64,000 nt of DNA from Pseudomonas sp. ZH-FAD (GTDB lineage Bacteria > Pseudomonadota > Gammaproteobacteria > Pseudomonadales > Pseudomonadaceae), in NCBI RefSeq assembly GCF_002803095.1, contig NZ_PGLR01000030.1:1-64000 (forward strand), given 5' to 3'. Numbering within the stretch: position 1 is the first letter of the stretch; each line of letters begins with the position of its first letter. Shown piece after piece: positions 31,199-39,803 of this stretch. Under the pieces are notes generated by a model that saw nothing but the letters and a program-made list of their open reading frames with translations, had not been told where the DNA came from and made no database searches. Made by a program: the position numbers and the translations under genes.

Positions 31199-31345
31199 TA
31201 ACAGGCCGCTGAAAAACTACCTACGTTGCCATTGCTGCGTTAAAAACAGCCTCAAAATGCTCATTTACGAAACGTAAACTGCGCTTTTTCGGCTGCTTTT
31301 GCCTTGCACTGGCTGCCTCGCCTACGTTTTTTCAACGGCCTGCTA
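31199..31345. repeat. structured ~147-bp repeat, copy A
   Basis: Terminal arms ACAGGCCGCTGAAAAA and TTTTTTCAACGGCCTGCT are complementary. Inner stems are CAGCC (31247-31251) with GGCTG (31291-31295), and TTTAC with GTAAA about the centre. Read on the minus strand it aligns along its whole length with copy B at 38713-38854, and several stem positions differ in a compensatory way. It encodes no protein. The layout is that of a miniature inverted-repeat element or a dispersed structured RNA. Confidence 0.75.
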
Positions 31346-31380
31346 ATGAGGCGCGCGCCGTCCGTCGAGGCCTTTGGCGA

Positions 31381-32253
31381 TCAGCGGTTACGCTGCAGGC
31401 GAGCCAGCAGGCTGGAGGTATCCCAGCGCCCGCCGCCCATGGCCTGAACGTCGGCGTAGAACTGATCGACCAGCGCCGTCACAGGCAGTTGGGCACCGTT
31501 GCGACGCGACTCGTCGAGCAGGATCGACAGATCCTTGCGCATCCAGTCGACCGCGAAACCGAAGTCGAACTCGCCCGCCAGCATGGTCTTGTAGCGGTTT
31601 TCCATCTGCCAGGACTGCGCCGCGCCCTTGCTGATCACATCGACCACCGCATGGCCATCCAGCCCTGCGCACTGAGCGAAGTTGAGTGCCTCTGCCAAGC
31701 CCTGAACCAGACCGGCGATGCAGATCTGATTGACCATCTTGCTCAACTGGCCGCTGCCGACCGGCCCCATCAGGCGCATCATGCGCGCGTAGCTCTGGAT
31801 GACCGGCTCGGCAACCGCATAGGTTTCGGCCTCGCCACCGACCATCACGGTCAGCACGCCATTGACCGCACCGGCCTGGCCACCGGATACCGGCGCATCA
31901 AGAAAACCCAGGCCACGCTCGACCGCAACAGCCGCCAGCTCACGCGCCACATCGGCCGAGGCGGTGGTGTGATCGACCAGAATGGCACCCGGCGCCATGC
32001 CGGCGAACGCGCCCTGCTCACCCAGAATCACGCTGCGCAGGTCGTCATCATTACCGACGCAACACATCACCAGTTCGGCGCCCGCCACCGCCTCACGCGG
32101 GGTCGGCGCAGAGCTGCCGGCGTATTCGCCCATCCATTGCTCGGCTTTGCCCGGCGAACGGTTATAGACCGTCACCTGATGCCCTTTGCGAGACAGATGC
32201 CCGGCCATCGGATACCCCATGACGCCCAAACCGAGAAACGCGACCTTTGCCAT
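31381..32253 (-). CDS. NAD(P)-dependent beta-hydroxyacid dehydrogenase, 3-hydroxyisobutyrate dehydrogenase family
   Basis: The 290-residue enzyme has the dinucleotide motif GLGVMGYPMAGHL at the N-terminus, the substrate motif DAPVSGGQAGAVNG, and the catalytic Lys in QLSKMVNQI. ATG 32253 has AGGAGG upstream; the frame extends to 32454 but that part lacks family similarity. The family oxidises 3-hydroxyisobutyrate, tartronate semialdehyde, or short succinic semialdehyde-like substrates; the substrate cannot be fixed from sequence. No valine-degradation genes are adjacent. It is divergent from the exonuclease gene. Confidence 0.88.
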   Translation of the reverse strand: MAKVAFLGLGVMGYPMAGHLSRKGHQVTVYNRSPGKAEQWMGEYAGSSAPTPREAVAGAELVMCCVGNDDDLRSVILGEQGAFAGMAPGAILVDHTTASADVARELAAVAVERGLGFLDAPVSGGQAGAVNGVLTVMVGGEAETYAVAEPVIQSYARMMRLMGPVGSGQLSKMVNQICIAGLVQGLAEALNFAQCAGLDGHAVVDVISKGAAQSWQMENRYKTMLAGEFDFGFAVDWMRKDLSILLDESRRNGAQLPVTALVDQFYADVQAMGGGRWDTSSLLARLQRNR

Positions 32254-32445
32254 AGCAACCTCCTGCAGATATAGGCGCCAGAGCCTAACACGACGTTTGC
32301 CCTGGTCGAAAAGGCCTTCCATACTGCCTGCGGTTCGATTCAGAACGGGTGCTTGAGCTTGGAGCCTTGGCCCTGATGCCAGGAACCTTTTCCATGCAGC
32401 GAGGCCGAAGCGCAAGAGATCGCAGACAGGTTCTAAGGAGCGCCC

Positions 32446-32994
32446 ATGGGGCATTGGCTAGTCATCGACCTGGAGGCCACCACCGATGAGGGCGGCTGGG
32501 CGATGGAGGAAATGGAAATCATCGAGATCGGCGCCAGCCTGGTTGGTGTGGATGGCCATGAGCGGGATCACTTTCAGCGCATCGTCAAACCACAGCGCCG
32601 CCCGTGCCTGACCGACTTCTGCCGCGAACTCACCCACATCAGCCAGACCGACGTCGACAATGCAGCGCCCTTACCTCAAGTCTGGGCTCAGTTCGAACGC
32701 TGGCTGATACAGCATGCATCGCGCCTGGTCGGCTGGAGCAGCTGGGGGGATTATGATCGACGCCAACTGGAACAAGAGTGGCGCCAGCACCGCTTGCATA
32801 GCCTGCTGGCCGATGTGCCACACCTCAATCTCAAGCAGGCTTTCGCCAAGGCTCGCCAGCTACAGCGCCCGGTAGGCCTGCACAGCGCGCTGCAGCTGGC
32901 GGGCATGCAGTTTCAGGGACAACAGCACCGCGCCCTCGAAGATGCACGCAACACCGCGCGCCTGTTGCCGCTGGTACTGCCTCTCAAAGACTGA
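32446..32994 (+). CDS. DEDDh 3'-5' exonuclease
   Basis: The 182-residue protein has the three exonuclease motifs: DLEAT (residues 8-12), the Asp/Arg block [12 protein letters not shown], and HRALEDARN near the C-terminus with the DEDDh His and Asp. The start ATG has AAGGAGC upstream. It resembles the ERI1/inhibitor-of-KinA-like exonuclease group that acts on short RNA or DNA 3' ends. It is a stand-alone domain with no polymerase or RecJ-like partner nearby. The physiological substrate is unknown. Confidence 0.85.
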   Translation: MGHWLVIDLEATTDEGGWAMEEMEIIEIGASLVGVDGHERDHFQRIVKPQRRPCLTDFCRELTHISQTDVDNAAPLPQVWAQFERWLIQHASRLVGWSSWGDYDRRQLEQEWRQHRLHSLLADVPHLNLKQAFAKARQLQRPVGLHSALQLAGMQFQGQQHRALEDARNTARLLPLVLPLKD

Positions 32995-33115
32995 TGACGA
33001 AGAAAAGACGCTTGGGCATACTGGCGACCCTTTTAAGGCCTGCCTTCGGGTCGTCGCTACGCGACGTTTAAAATGGCTCCCTGCAACTTTTCCAACCCCT
33101 TTCGAGGAATCGCAG

Positions 33116-33397
33116 ATGTTCAAGGTCAACGAATACTTCGACGGCACCGTCAAATCCATCGGTTTCACCATGGCTGAAGGCCCTGCCACCATCGGCGTAA
33201 TGGCCCCGGGCGAATACGAATTCGGCACCAGCCAACTGGAAGTCATGCATGTCGTTGCCGGCGCCCTGACTGTCAAACTGCCGGGTAGCGACAACTGGAA
33301 CACCTTCGAAGCCGGCAGCAAGTTCACCGTCGAGGCCAACAGCAAGTTCCAGCTCAAGGTGGCCGTAGACACCGCCTACCTCTGCGAATACCGCTAA
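33116..33397 (+). CDS. ppnP: pyrimidine/purine nucleoside phosphorylase, cupin fold
   Basis: The 93-residue protein starts [17 protein letters not shown] and carries the single conserved cupin barrel ([27 protein letters not shown]). It matches the DUF1255/PpnP (E. coli YaiE) family, which phosphorolyses several nucleosides to the free base and ribose-1-phosphate. ATG 33116 follows GAGGAAT at the correct spacing. The upstream open frame to 32942 is a shadow of the exonuclease. A terminator follows directly. Confidence 0.93.
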   Translation: MFKVNEYFDGTVKSIGFTMAEGPATIGVMAPGEYEFGTSQLEVMHVVAGALTVKLPGSDNWNTFEAGSKFTVEANSKFQLKVAVDTAYLCEYR

Positions 33398-33416
33398 GCA
33401 ACTAGGCGCCACGAAG

Positions 33417-33441
33417 AACCGGCCCCTGCGGCCGGTTTTTT
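33417..33441 (+). terminator. Rho-independent terminator of ppnP
   Basis: AACCGGCC (33417-33424) pairs with GGCCGGTT (33430-33437) and is followed by a run of T to 33441. Confidence 0.88.
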
Positions 33442-33469
33442 CTTGATGATCACCACCAGGACATAGCCC

Positions 33470-34321
33470 ATGCCACGCAGTGCACTTCTCGTCCCCATTG
33501 CCTTGTTGCTGGTGGCCATGGTTTCGATCCAGAGCGGCGCGTCGCTGGCCAAGAACCTGTTCCCGCTGGTCGGCGCCGAAGGCACCACAGCCCTGCGCCT
33601 GGTGCTCGGCGCGATCATTCTGTCGCTGGTGATGCAGCCCTGGCGGGCCAGACTGGATCTGCGCAAGTGCCATGCCCTGCTCGCTTACGGCCTGGCATTG
33701 GGCGGCATGAATCTGATGTTCTACATGTCCCTGCAGAGCATCCCGCTGGGCATCGCCGTGGCGCTGGAGTTCACCGGGCCGCTGGCTCTGGCGCTGTTTT
33801 CCTCGCGCCGCCTGCTGGACTTCGTCTGGGTGATTCTGGCCATCATCGGGTTATGGATGCTGCTGCCAACCGGCGCCACGCAAAGCGCCATCGACCCTCT
33901 CGGCGCAGCTCTGGCCCTCGGCGCGGGTGTGTGCTGGTCGCTGTACATCATCTTCGGGCAGAAAGCCGGCGCCCAGCATGGCCGCCACACCGTCGCCCTG
34001 GGCACCTGGGTCGCCGCCTTGCTGGTACTGCCCATTGGCATCTGGCATGCCGGCACGGACCTGCTGAGCGTGGACCTGCTACCCATCGCTCTCGGTGTCG
34101 CGGTGCTGTCCTCGGCCCTGCCCTACAGCCTGGAGATGGTCGCCCTGACGCGCCTGCCAGCGCGCACCTTCAGCGTGCTGATGAGCCTGGAGCCGGCAGT
34201 CGCGGCAATGTGCGGCCTGGCCTTTCTCGGCGAGAAGCTGCTCTGGGGCCAGTGGCTGGCCGTCGGTGCGATCATCATCGCTTCGGCCGGGGCAGCCGCC
34301 ACCATCAAACCCAAGAGCTAG
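33470..34321 (+). CDS. rhtA: DMT-superfamily exporter, RhtA-like (EamA domains)
   Basis: The 283-residue membrane protein has ten helices arranged as two EamA repeats; the first begins at about residue 8 and the second near residue 150. Motifs include SIQSGASLAKNLFPLVGAEGTTALRL and PYSLEMVALTRLPARTFSVLMSLEPAVAAMCG, the latter typical of RhtA, an exporter of threonine and homoserine. The closest named relative is inferred, and other amino acids are possible substrates. Its TAG overlaps the stop codon of the convergent ABC exporter by a few bases. Confidence 0.82.
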   Translation: MPRSALLVPIALLLVAMVSIQSGASLAKNLFPLVGAEGTTALRLVLGAIILSLVMQPWRARLDLRKCHALLAYGLALGGMNLMFYMSLQSIPLGIAVALEFTGPLALALFSSRRLLDFVWVILAIIGLWMLLPTGATQSAIDPLGAALALGAGVCWSLYIIFGQKAGAQHGRHTVALGTWVAALLVLPIGIWHAGTDLLSVDLLPIALGVAVLSSALPYSLEMVALTRLPARTFSVLMSLEPAVAAMCGLAFLGEKLLWGQWLAVGAIIIASAGAAATIKPKS

Positions 34322-36075
34322 TTGCCGAACTGCAACTCGGCCAAACGCGCATAGAGCGGACTACTCTCGATCAGCTCGGCATGACTGCCGATGGCAGCCA
34401 AACGGCCATGCTCGATCACCGCAATGCGATCCGCCTGCTTGACCGTAGCCAGGCGATGGGCGATCACCAACGTGGTACGCCCGGCCATCAGTGACGGCAG
34501 CGCCTGCTGGATCAGGTGCTCGCTCTCGGCATCCAGCGCGCTGGTGGCCTCATCGAGCAGCAGGATCGGCGCATCGGCGAGCAAGGCACGAGCAATCGCC
34601 AGGCGCTGACGCTGGCCACCAGAAAGCCCGAGCCCAGCCTCCCCAAGATGCGTCTGGTAACCTTGCGGCAGGCGCTGAATAAACTCATGCGCATGCGCCG
34701 CCCGCGCGGCCGCCTCCACCTCGGCCTGGCTGGCATCCAGGCGACCATAGCGAATGTTGTCCTCCACCGAGCCGAAGAACAGCGCGGGATTCTGCGAGAC
34801 CAAGGCGAAACTGGCGCGCAGCTCGCGTGGGTCGAGCTGATCGATCGGCACACCGTCGATGAGGATGCGCCCGCCCTGCGGATCGAAGAAACGCAGCAGC
34901 AGATCGAACAGCGTCGATTTGCCAGCCCCGGACGGCCCCACCAGTGCCAGCGTCTCACCCGCCGCCACCTGCAGGTCGACGCCATCGATGGCGTAGCTGT
35001 CCGAACGCGACGGATAGGCGAAACGCACATCCTGCAGCTCGATACGCCCCTGTACCGGCTGCGGCAGATGCTGCGGCTGCTCCGGCGCCATGATGGCGTT
35101 GCTGGCGCGCAATAGCTCGCCGATACGCTCGGCGGCGCCTGCGGCGCGCTGCAATTCACCAATCACTTCGCTCAACGTGCCGAAGGACGAGCCAACGATC
35201 AGGCTGTAGAACACGAAAGCCGCCAGCTCACCACCGGAGATACGCCCGGCGATCACGTCCATACCGCCGACCCAGAGCATCACCCCCACCGCACCGAGCA
35301 CCAGCACGATGACCACGGTGATCAGCCAGGAACGCTGGGCGATGCGCTTGCGCGCCACATCGAAGGCCGCCTCGGCAGACTCGCCAAAGCGGCGCTTGTC
35401 CTCTTCCTGGTGGTTGTAGGCCTGTACCGTCTTGATCTGCCCCAGCACCTCGCCCACGTAGCTTCCAACATCCGCCACGCGGTCCTGGCTCTGCCGCGAC
35501 AGCGCACGCACACGGCGGCCGAACAGCAGGATAGGCGCCACCACCAAGGGTAGAGCCAACAGAACGATACCGCTGAGCTTGGGATTGGTGACCACCAGCA
35601 GCACGCTGCCACCGATCAACATGATCAGGTTGCGCAGTGCCATCGACAGCGACGAGCCAATCACCGACTGCAACAAGGTGGTATCGGCGGTCAATCGCGA
35701 CTGGATTTCCGAGCTGCGATTGCTCTCGTAGAAGCCAGGATGCAACTCGATCAGGTGATCGAACACCCGCCGGCGGATATCCGCGACCACCCGCTCGCCG
35801 ATCCACGACACCAGATAGAAGCGCGTGTAGGTGCCGAAGGCCAGCGCCAATACCAGCACGAAATACAGCAGCAGGGATTGGCGCAGCGCGGCCGGCGACT
35901 GCGTGGCCAGTCCCTGATCCACCAGCAGCTTGATGCCCTGGCCCATGGACAGGGTGATCGCCGCCGTGAACATCAGGGCCAGCAGCGCGCCCAGCACTCG
36001 GCCGCGATAAGGCGCGATAAAGCGCCAGGCCAGGCGTATGGCACCACGCTGGCGAGAAGAAAGCATCGATGTCAT
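34318..36075 (-). CDS. ABC exporter with fused membrane and ATPase domains (MsbA-like)
   Basis: The 585-residue half-transporter has six membrane helices in residues 15 to about 310, then an ATPase domain with Walker A GPSGAGKSTLF, Q-loop FALVSQNPALFF, signature LSGGQRQRLAIARALL, Walker B PILLLDEATSALD and the switch His in VIAHRLATV. It would work as a homodimer exporting a lipid, peptide or drug. A bona fide msbA lies elsewhere in Pseudomonas, next to lipid A genes, and this locus lacks those genes, so it is a paralogue of unknown substrate. Confidence 0.9.
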   Translation of the reverse strand: MTSMLSSRQRGAIRLAWRFIAPYRGRVLGALLALMFTAAITLSMGQGIKLLVDQGLATQSPAALRQSLLLYFVLVLALAFGTYTRFYLVSWIGERVVADIRRRVFDHLIELHPGFYESNRSSEIQSRLTADTTLLQSVIGSSLSMALRNLIMLIGGSVLLVVTNPKLSGIVLLALPLVVAPILLFGRRVRALSRQSQDRVADVGSYVGEVLGQIKTVQAYNHQEEDKRRFGESAEAAFDVARKRIAQRSWLITVVIVLVLGAVGVMLWVGGMDVIAGRISGGELAAFVFYSLIVGSSFGTLSEVIGELQRAAGAAERIGELLRASNAIMAPEQPQHLPQPVQGRIELQDVRFAYPSRSDSYAIDGVDLQVAAGETLALVGPSGAGKSTLFDLLLRFFDPQGGRILIDGVPIDQLDPRELRASFALVSQNPALFFGSVEDNIRYGRLDASQAEVEAAARAAHAHEFIQRLPQGYQTHLGEAGLGLSGGQRQRLAIARALLADAPILLLDEATSALDAESEHLIQQALPSLMAGRTTLVIAHRLATVKQADRIAVIEHGRLAAIGSHAELIESSPLYARLAELQFGN

Positions 36076-36083
36076 GACGGGTC

Positions 36084-36491
36084 TCAGGAGTCAGCAGCCG
36101 AGGGCGCTTCAGCCAGCCAGGCCACTGCGCACAAGGCCAGCGCAGCCAGGTTGGTCGAAAGCGGATTGAACGCCTGAATCAACAGATGGGGGCTCAGCAG
36201 CACAACATCAAGCAGCAATACCAGCAACACACCGCCAGCGACCAGCAAGGGCCAACGCTGGCGCCGCACCGTCAGCAGCAGGATGCCCAGAAGGATCTCG
36301 GCAATACCGCCGGCAGCCGCGATCAGCTGCGGCGCGAACAGCGGATGATCTGGCAGGCCATGGGCCGCGATCATCGCTACCTCGTCAGGGCTGAGCCAGA
36401 GAATCTTCGGCGCCAGGCCATGCCAGATGAACACCAGTGCCAGAGCCAATCGAGCGAGCCAGGCGATCTGCGCCAGGCGTCGTTCAGTCAT
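36084..36491 (-). CDS. DoxX-like small membrane protein
   Basis: ATG 36491 (MTERRLAQ) overlaps the last eight bases of the upstream DUF393 gene, so it is translationally coupled; six extra in-frame codons upstream are less likely. The 135-residue protein has four membrane helices (about 12-30, 55-75, 80-98 and 108-125) with a DoxX-like pattern (ALALVFIWHGLAPKILW, GGIAEILLGILLL). DoxX relatives are tied to thiol and redox stress. Its pairing with a DCC-type thiol oxidoreductase supports a redox role, as inference. Confidence 0.75.
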   Translation of the reverse strand: MTERRLAQIAWLARLALALVFIWHGLAPKILWLSPDEVAMIAAHGLPDHPLFAPQLIAAAGGIAEILLGILLLTVRRQRWPLLVAGGVLLVLLLDVVLLSPHLLIQAFNPLSTNLAALALCAVAWLAEAPSAADS

Positions 36492-36918
36492 GCAAAAAGC
36501 GCTCGGCATGGTCGGCGCTGGGTAGCAGGCAGACCTCGTGCCGCCCGAACAGGCGATAGCGATTCAGCGCGATGCGGTCATAGCACCAATCGCGCAGCGG
36601 GCGCGGGATAAGACGCAACCAGGCAAGCGCACGCCAGGGCTGTGGCAGGCGAGCAAGGATGCGCAGCAGCGCATCCGAGCGTACATGCAGCCCCGCCTCA
36701 TCGATCAGCGCCATGGTGTCGAAACGGTCGGTCGGCAGCCCATACCAGGCCAGCAATGCCTGGCCTTGCGCCGACTGCACCGAGGCCAGACGAAACAGCA
36801 ACTGCCGATCATGACGAATTAGAAACTTCGCCCAGCTGTTGCACAGCTTGCAGACGCCGTCGAACAGCACCACGCGCTCGCCAGCGGCAAGACCGGGCGG
36901 CAGCGATTGCCTGGTCAT
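36484..36918 (-). CDS. DCC-family thiol-disulfide oxidoreductase-like protein (DUF393)
   Basis: The 144-residue protein has the family motif FDGVCKLCN (about residues 19-27), with the CxxC pair of the DCC family, and the conserved WAKFLIRHDRQLLFRLASVQS. The fold is thioredoxin-like and no membrane segment is present. Its start overlaps the end of the DUF1287 gene by four bases (ATGA), and its end overlaps the DoxX start, so the three genes form one tightly coupled operon. The substrate is unknown. Confidence 0.85.
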   Translation of the reverse strand: MTRQSLPPGLAAGERVVLFDGVCKLCNSWAKFLIRHDRQLLFRLASVQSAQGQALLAWYGLPTDRFDTMALIDEAGLHVRSDALLRILARLPQPWRALAWLRLIPRPLRDWCYDRIALNRYRLFGRHEVCLLPSADHAERFLHD

Positions 36919-37505
36919 TGCGCAGCGCTCGCCCGCTGGGCAAGCGGGCGGTAATGGCCGGTGATGCGATAGGCGAACAGAATGTCCTCCTCCTGCGTGC
37001 CGCGACCGATGTTATGCAGCACCAGCGGCGTAGCCGTTGGCGCCTGACGATCACTGACGATGCCGATATGAGTGAGGCCACGGCCCAGATCCCAGGTGAC
37101 GATATCACCGGGCTGGTATGCCGCGGCATCCTGCTTGACCGGCAGCGACCAGCCCTGACGCTTGAACCAGGTCATCAGATTGGGCACGCGGCGGTGATCG
37201 ATATTGCTGTCCGGGCGACTCAGCCCCCAATTCTTCGGATAGACGGAGAAGTTGCCGCGCATGTCGCGATGCACCGCTTCCTGCAGATCCAGCCCCTGCT
37301 GACGCAGCGCGCGGATCACCACGTCGGTGCAGACCCCGGTGGCCATGGGCACGTCGCCGCCCGGATAGCTCAGGCGGCGATAGGTCGGGTCATAGCTCAG
37401 GGTCACACCGACCTGCTGGCGCGCATCGAGCACCAGCCTGTCCGCCTCGATGGCCTGCACGGCAAACGCCAGCGACCAGAGCAGCAGCGCGATCAGCATG
37501 CGCAT
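36915..37505 (-). CDS. exported DUF1287 protein, NlpC/P60-like
   Basis: The 196-residue protein has a signal peptide (1 to about 18, ending AVQA). Its GVCTDVVIRAL with Cys, HIGIVSD with His, and HNIGRGTQ give the circularly permuted papain-like Cys-His pattern of DUF1287. Such proteins act on the cell wall or on amide bonds in the periplasm; the exact substrate is not known. It is the first gene of the coupled trio and follows the NAD-kinase-like gene by nine bases, so those may belong to the same transcript. Confidence 0.82.
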   Translation of the reverse strand: MRMLIALLLWSLAFAVQAIEADRLVLDARQQVGVTLSYDPTYRRLSYPGGDVPMATGVCTDVVIRALRQQGLDLQEAVHRDMRGNFSVYPKNWGLSRPDSNIDHRRVPNLMTWFKRQGWSLPVKQDAAAYQPGDIVTWDLGRGLTHIGIVSDRQAPTATPLVLHNIGRGTQEEDILFAYRITGHYRPLAQRASAAQ

Positions 37506-37514
37506 ATCGATCTC

Positions 37515-38630
37515 CTATCGACTCAGGGGGTACAGCAGTTCTTCCTTATAACCGGCCCAGACCCGCACTGCATCGGGAAACGCGTCGTCCAGGCTCACGT
37601 CGCCACTGTCGACCAGCAGCGGCCGACCTTCCAGCGTCGCCAGCTTGCGCTTGGTCGCCACTACGCGCAGGCGCTCCAGCCCTACGGCGCGCAGCACGCG
37701 CGGGCTGATCTGCTGGTTGCCGCGGCCGATGATATGGCCCTGACCGCCAATCGCGGTCACCAGCAGATAAGTCGGGTGCCCTTCGACCAGGGCGAACAGC
37801 TCGGTTTCATTGACGTCGCGGGCGATGACCCGGCCATCCTCGATCACATCGACGCCGAGCAAGGTGGTTTCCAGACCAAGATTCTGCGCCAGACCGTGCA
37901 AGGTCGAGCCGGGACCGAACACGTAGCGCGCCCCCGGCTCCCACTCGCTCTCGAGCCAGGCGGCCAGATCAGCCAACACCAGCTCTTCGGACTCCACGCC
38001 ACCCTGCTTGACCGCCTGCACGTAGCCGCCCTCCTGCGGCACGCACAGCTCGCCGTACCAGCGCGCGGTGACGCGGCCTTCGCGCAGGGCGCTCTCGTCG
38101 ATATCACGCACCTCGCCGCTGGCCAGTCGTACCAGGCCGCCCTCCACCAGGCGCGCAGTCAGCTCGCCTGCCGCTCGCGGGCTGATGGCGTAGACGCCGG
38201 ACTGGATCTTCACCCCCGCCGGAATACCCAGCACCGGCTGGCCGTCCCTGGCTGCGGCACAGACATCACGCGCAGTACCATCACCGCCAGCGAAGAGAAT
38301 CAGCGCCACACCGGCGTCCTGTAGCTGCTGCACTGCCTGGCGGGTGTCTTCGGCAGTGGTCGGCTGCGCACCGACCTGCCCCAGCAGGCGATGCTCGAAG
38401 CCCATCTGCGCCAAAAGATCGCCACCCATGGCGCCCGGATAGCTGACGAACTCGATGCGCTCGCGCAGGTTCAATAACTGCTCAAGCGCGGTGCGTGTAC
38501 GTTGCGCCGCCTTTGGCTCGACACCCAGAGCCAGCGCTTGCTCGGCCATGCCGTCGCTGCCCTTGAAGGCTGCAGGACCACCCAGCCCGGCCAATGGATT
38601 GATGATCAAACCGATATGAAAACGCGACAT
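37515..38630 (-). CDS. ATP-NAD kinase family (AcoX-like) protein
   Basis: ATG 38630 has GAGGAAT upstream; the frame reaches 38648 without a better site. The 371-residue protein starts MSRFHIGLIINPLAGLGG and has the kinase motif LFAGGDGTARDV, the GGDG pattern of NAD and diacylglycerol kinases, followed by PAGVKIQSGVYAISPRAAG. It is longer than NadK itself and falls in the separate COG of AcoX-like kinases of unknown substrate. The position matches PA1572 of P. aeruginosa, from memory. I would not call it the main NAD kinase. Confidence 0.78.
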   Translation of the reverse strand: MSRFHIGLIINPLAGLGGPAAFKGSDGMAEQALALGVEPKAAQRTRTALEQLLNLRERIEFVSYPGAMGGDLLAQMGFEHRLLGQVGAQPTTAEDTRQAVQQLQDAGVALILFAGGDGTARDVCAAARDGQPVLGIPAGVKIQSGVYAISPRAAGELTARLVEGGLVRLASGEVRDIDESALREGRVTARWYGELCVPQEGGYVQAVKQGGVESEELVLADLAAWLESEWEPGARYVFGPGSTLHGLAQNLGLETTLLGVDVIEDGRVIARDVNETELFALVEGHPTYLLVTAIGGQGHIIGRGNQQISPRVLRAVGLERLRVVATKRKLATLEGRPLLVDSGDVSLDDAFPDAVRVWAGYKEELLYPLSR

Positions 38631-38712
38631 GAATTCCTCGTTCCACACAGGCTGGCACGCAGCCTGCTATACGACTTTTGCTAAGTGTTTTGTGACGGAG
38701 TTCCGCCGTCTT

Positions 38713-38854
38713 GGAATCTGCTTAAAGTATCGCGAGCTAGAGCCAGGCAAGGCGAAATCGGGCGAAGAAGCGGAGTTTACGAGTAGTAAATGAGCTTTCT
38801 GAGCCCGATTTCAACGCAGCATGGCCGACGCGCAGCAGACTTTGAGCAGGTTCC
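38713..38854. repeat. structured ~142-bp repeat, copy B
   Basis: Terminal arms GGAATCTGCTTAAAGT (38713-38728) and ACTTTGAGCAGGTTCC (38839-38854) pair along their whole length with two G-U pairs. An inner stem GAAATCGGGC (38754-38763) pairs with GCCCGATTTC (38803-38812), and TTTAC with GTAAA closes the centre. It aligns with the reverse complement of copy A. It lies between the NAD-kinase-like gene and the small gene at 38921, where it could also act on transcripts. Confidence 0.75.
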
Positions 38855-38920
38855 CAGCTGTCACCGCGCCTTCATCTGGATGTCCTAGACTGGCGCGCAT
38901 TACTGATGAGGAGACAGGCC

Positions 38921-39094
38921 ATGAGCTTGCAAGACAACGCTGCCCAGTACCCCACCACCAAACATCAACAGGAGCCGGTGGGCGGTTTTATCATTGATGG
39001 TCAGGGCCGCGAAGTGCCCATTACCGAAGAGATGATCAAACAGGCCTGCGACGCCCTGGAAGAAGGCCGCCAGCGCGCCAGCCAGCAGGCTTGA
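38921..39094 (+). CDS. small conserved protein, PA1571-like
   Basis: ATG 38921 follows GAGGAGACAGGCC and encodes 57 residues with the core VGGFIIDGQGREVPITEEMI and a C-terminal charged helix (QACDALEEGRQ). It has no signal peptide or membrane helix. In P. aeruginosa a small gene of this kind (PA1571 as I recall) sits next to the same NAD-kinase-like gene, which supports it being real. Function is unknown. Confidence 0.75.
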   Translation: MSLQDNAAQYPTTKHQQEPVGGFIIDGQGREVPITEEMIKQACDALEEGRQRASQQA

Positions 39095-39135
39095 ACCTAC
39101 GGCGCCAGGCACGCAATGTGCCTGGCGTGCCTGCC

Positions 39136-39531
39136 TCAATCGCGTGGCACCAGCTTCAGCGACAGTGAGTTGATGCAGTAGCGCAACCCGGTCGGACGAG
39201 GGCCGTCAGGGAACACGTGCCCCAGATGCGCGTCGCACTTGGCGCATTTGACTTCGATTCGATGCATACCGTGGCTGTAGTCGTCGAGGCTGGCGATCAC
39301 CTCGTCGTTGATCGGCTGAAAGTAGCTCGGCCAACCGCTCCCAGAGTCATATTTGGCATCCGAATCGAACAGCGCCTCACCGCAGCAGGCGCAGTGGTAG
39401 ATGCCGGGGGTCTTGCTGTCGTGATAGGCGCCGGTGAACGGCCGCTCCGTGCCGCCCAGACGACAGACATGAAATTGCTCGTCAGTCAGCTCTTCGCGCC
39501 AGCTATCCAGGGGTTTGTCGATTTTATCCAC
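39136..39531 (-). CDS. msrB: peptide-methionine (R)-S-oxide reductase
   Basis: The start is GTG 39531, ten bases after AGGAGG, giving 131 residues beginning [15 protein letters not shown] as in other pseudomonads; the open frame to 39786 is non-coding upstream. Zinc ligands are two CxxC pairs (Cys47/50 and Cys96/99), and the catalytic Cys119 is in RYCINS. The frequent recycling Cys of the GCGWP segment is Ser65 here (SGSGWPSYF), so regeneration may depend on thioredoxin at another Cys. It repairs oxidised methionine in the cytoplasm and is divergent from alaA. Confidence 0.94.
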   Translation of the reverse strand: MDKIDKPLDSWREELTDEQFHVCRLGGTERPFTGAYHDSKTPGIYHCACCGEALFDSDAKYDSGSGWPSYFQPINDEVIASLDDYSHGMHRIEVKCAKCDAHLGHVFPDGPRPTGLRYCINSLSLKLVPRD

Positions 39532-39803
39532 GAACGGGGTTCCTCCTCGGTAATTGGGCAATACGCAGCAGTACAGGCAGCGCCAGCATTTGAAAGCTTC
39601 GAGAGTGAGGTTCTGCGACTGCAGCGCCTCTGTGCGCCGCATGGCAGGCCAGAAAAAAGCCGGACTGATACCTTTGCCGCACTCAGGTCGCCACGTATGA
39701 TTCGACCCCAGTCTGTCACCCACGTTACGGGCTGCCAAGATTCCCCGCCGGGAGAATTTTGCAGCGTACTTCAGTGGGTTCTCCATAGCTCGGGAATCCT
39801 TAC

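Noticed and set aside
34318-36075. Calling the ABC exporter MsbA itself
   Set aside because: The neighbouring lipid A genes expected beside msbA are absent, so only the family can be stated.
37515-38630. Calling this gene nadK
   Set aside because: The protein is about 75 residues longer than NadK and falls in the AcoX-like group; only the GGDG motif is shared.
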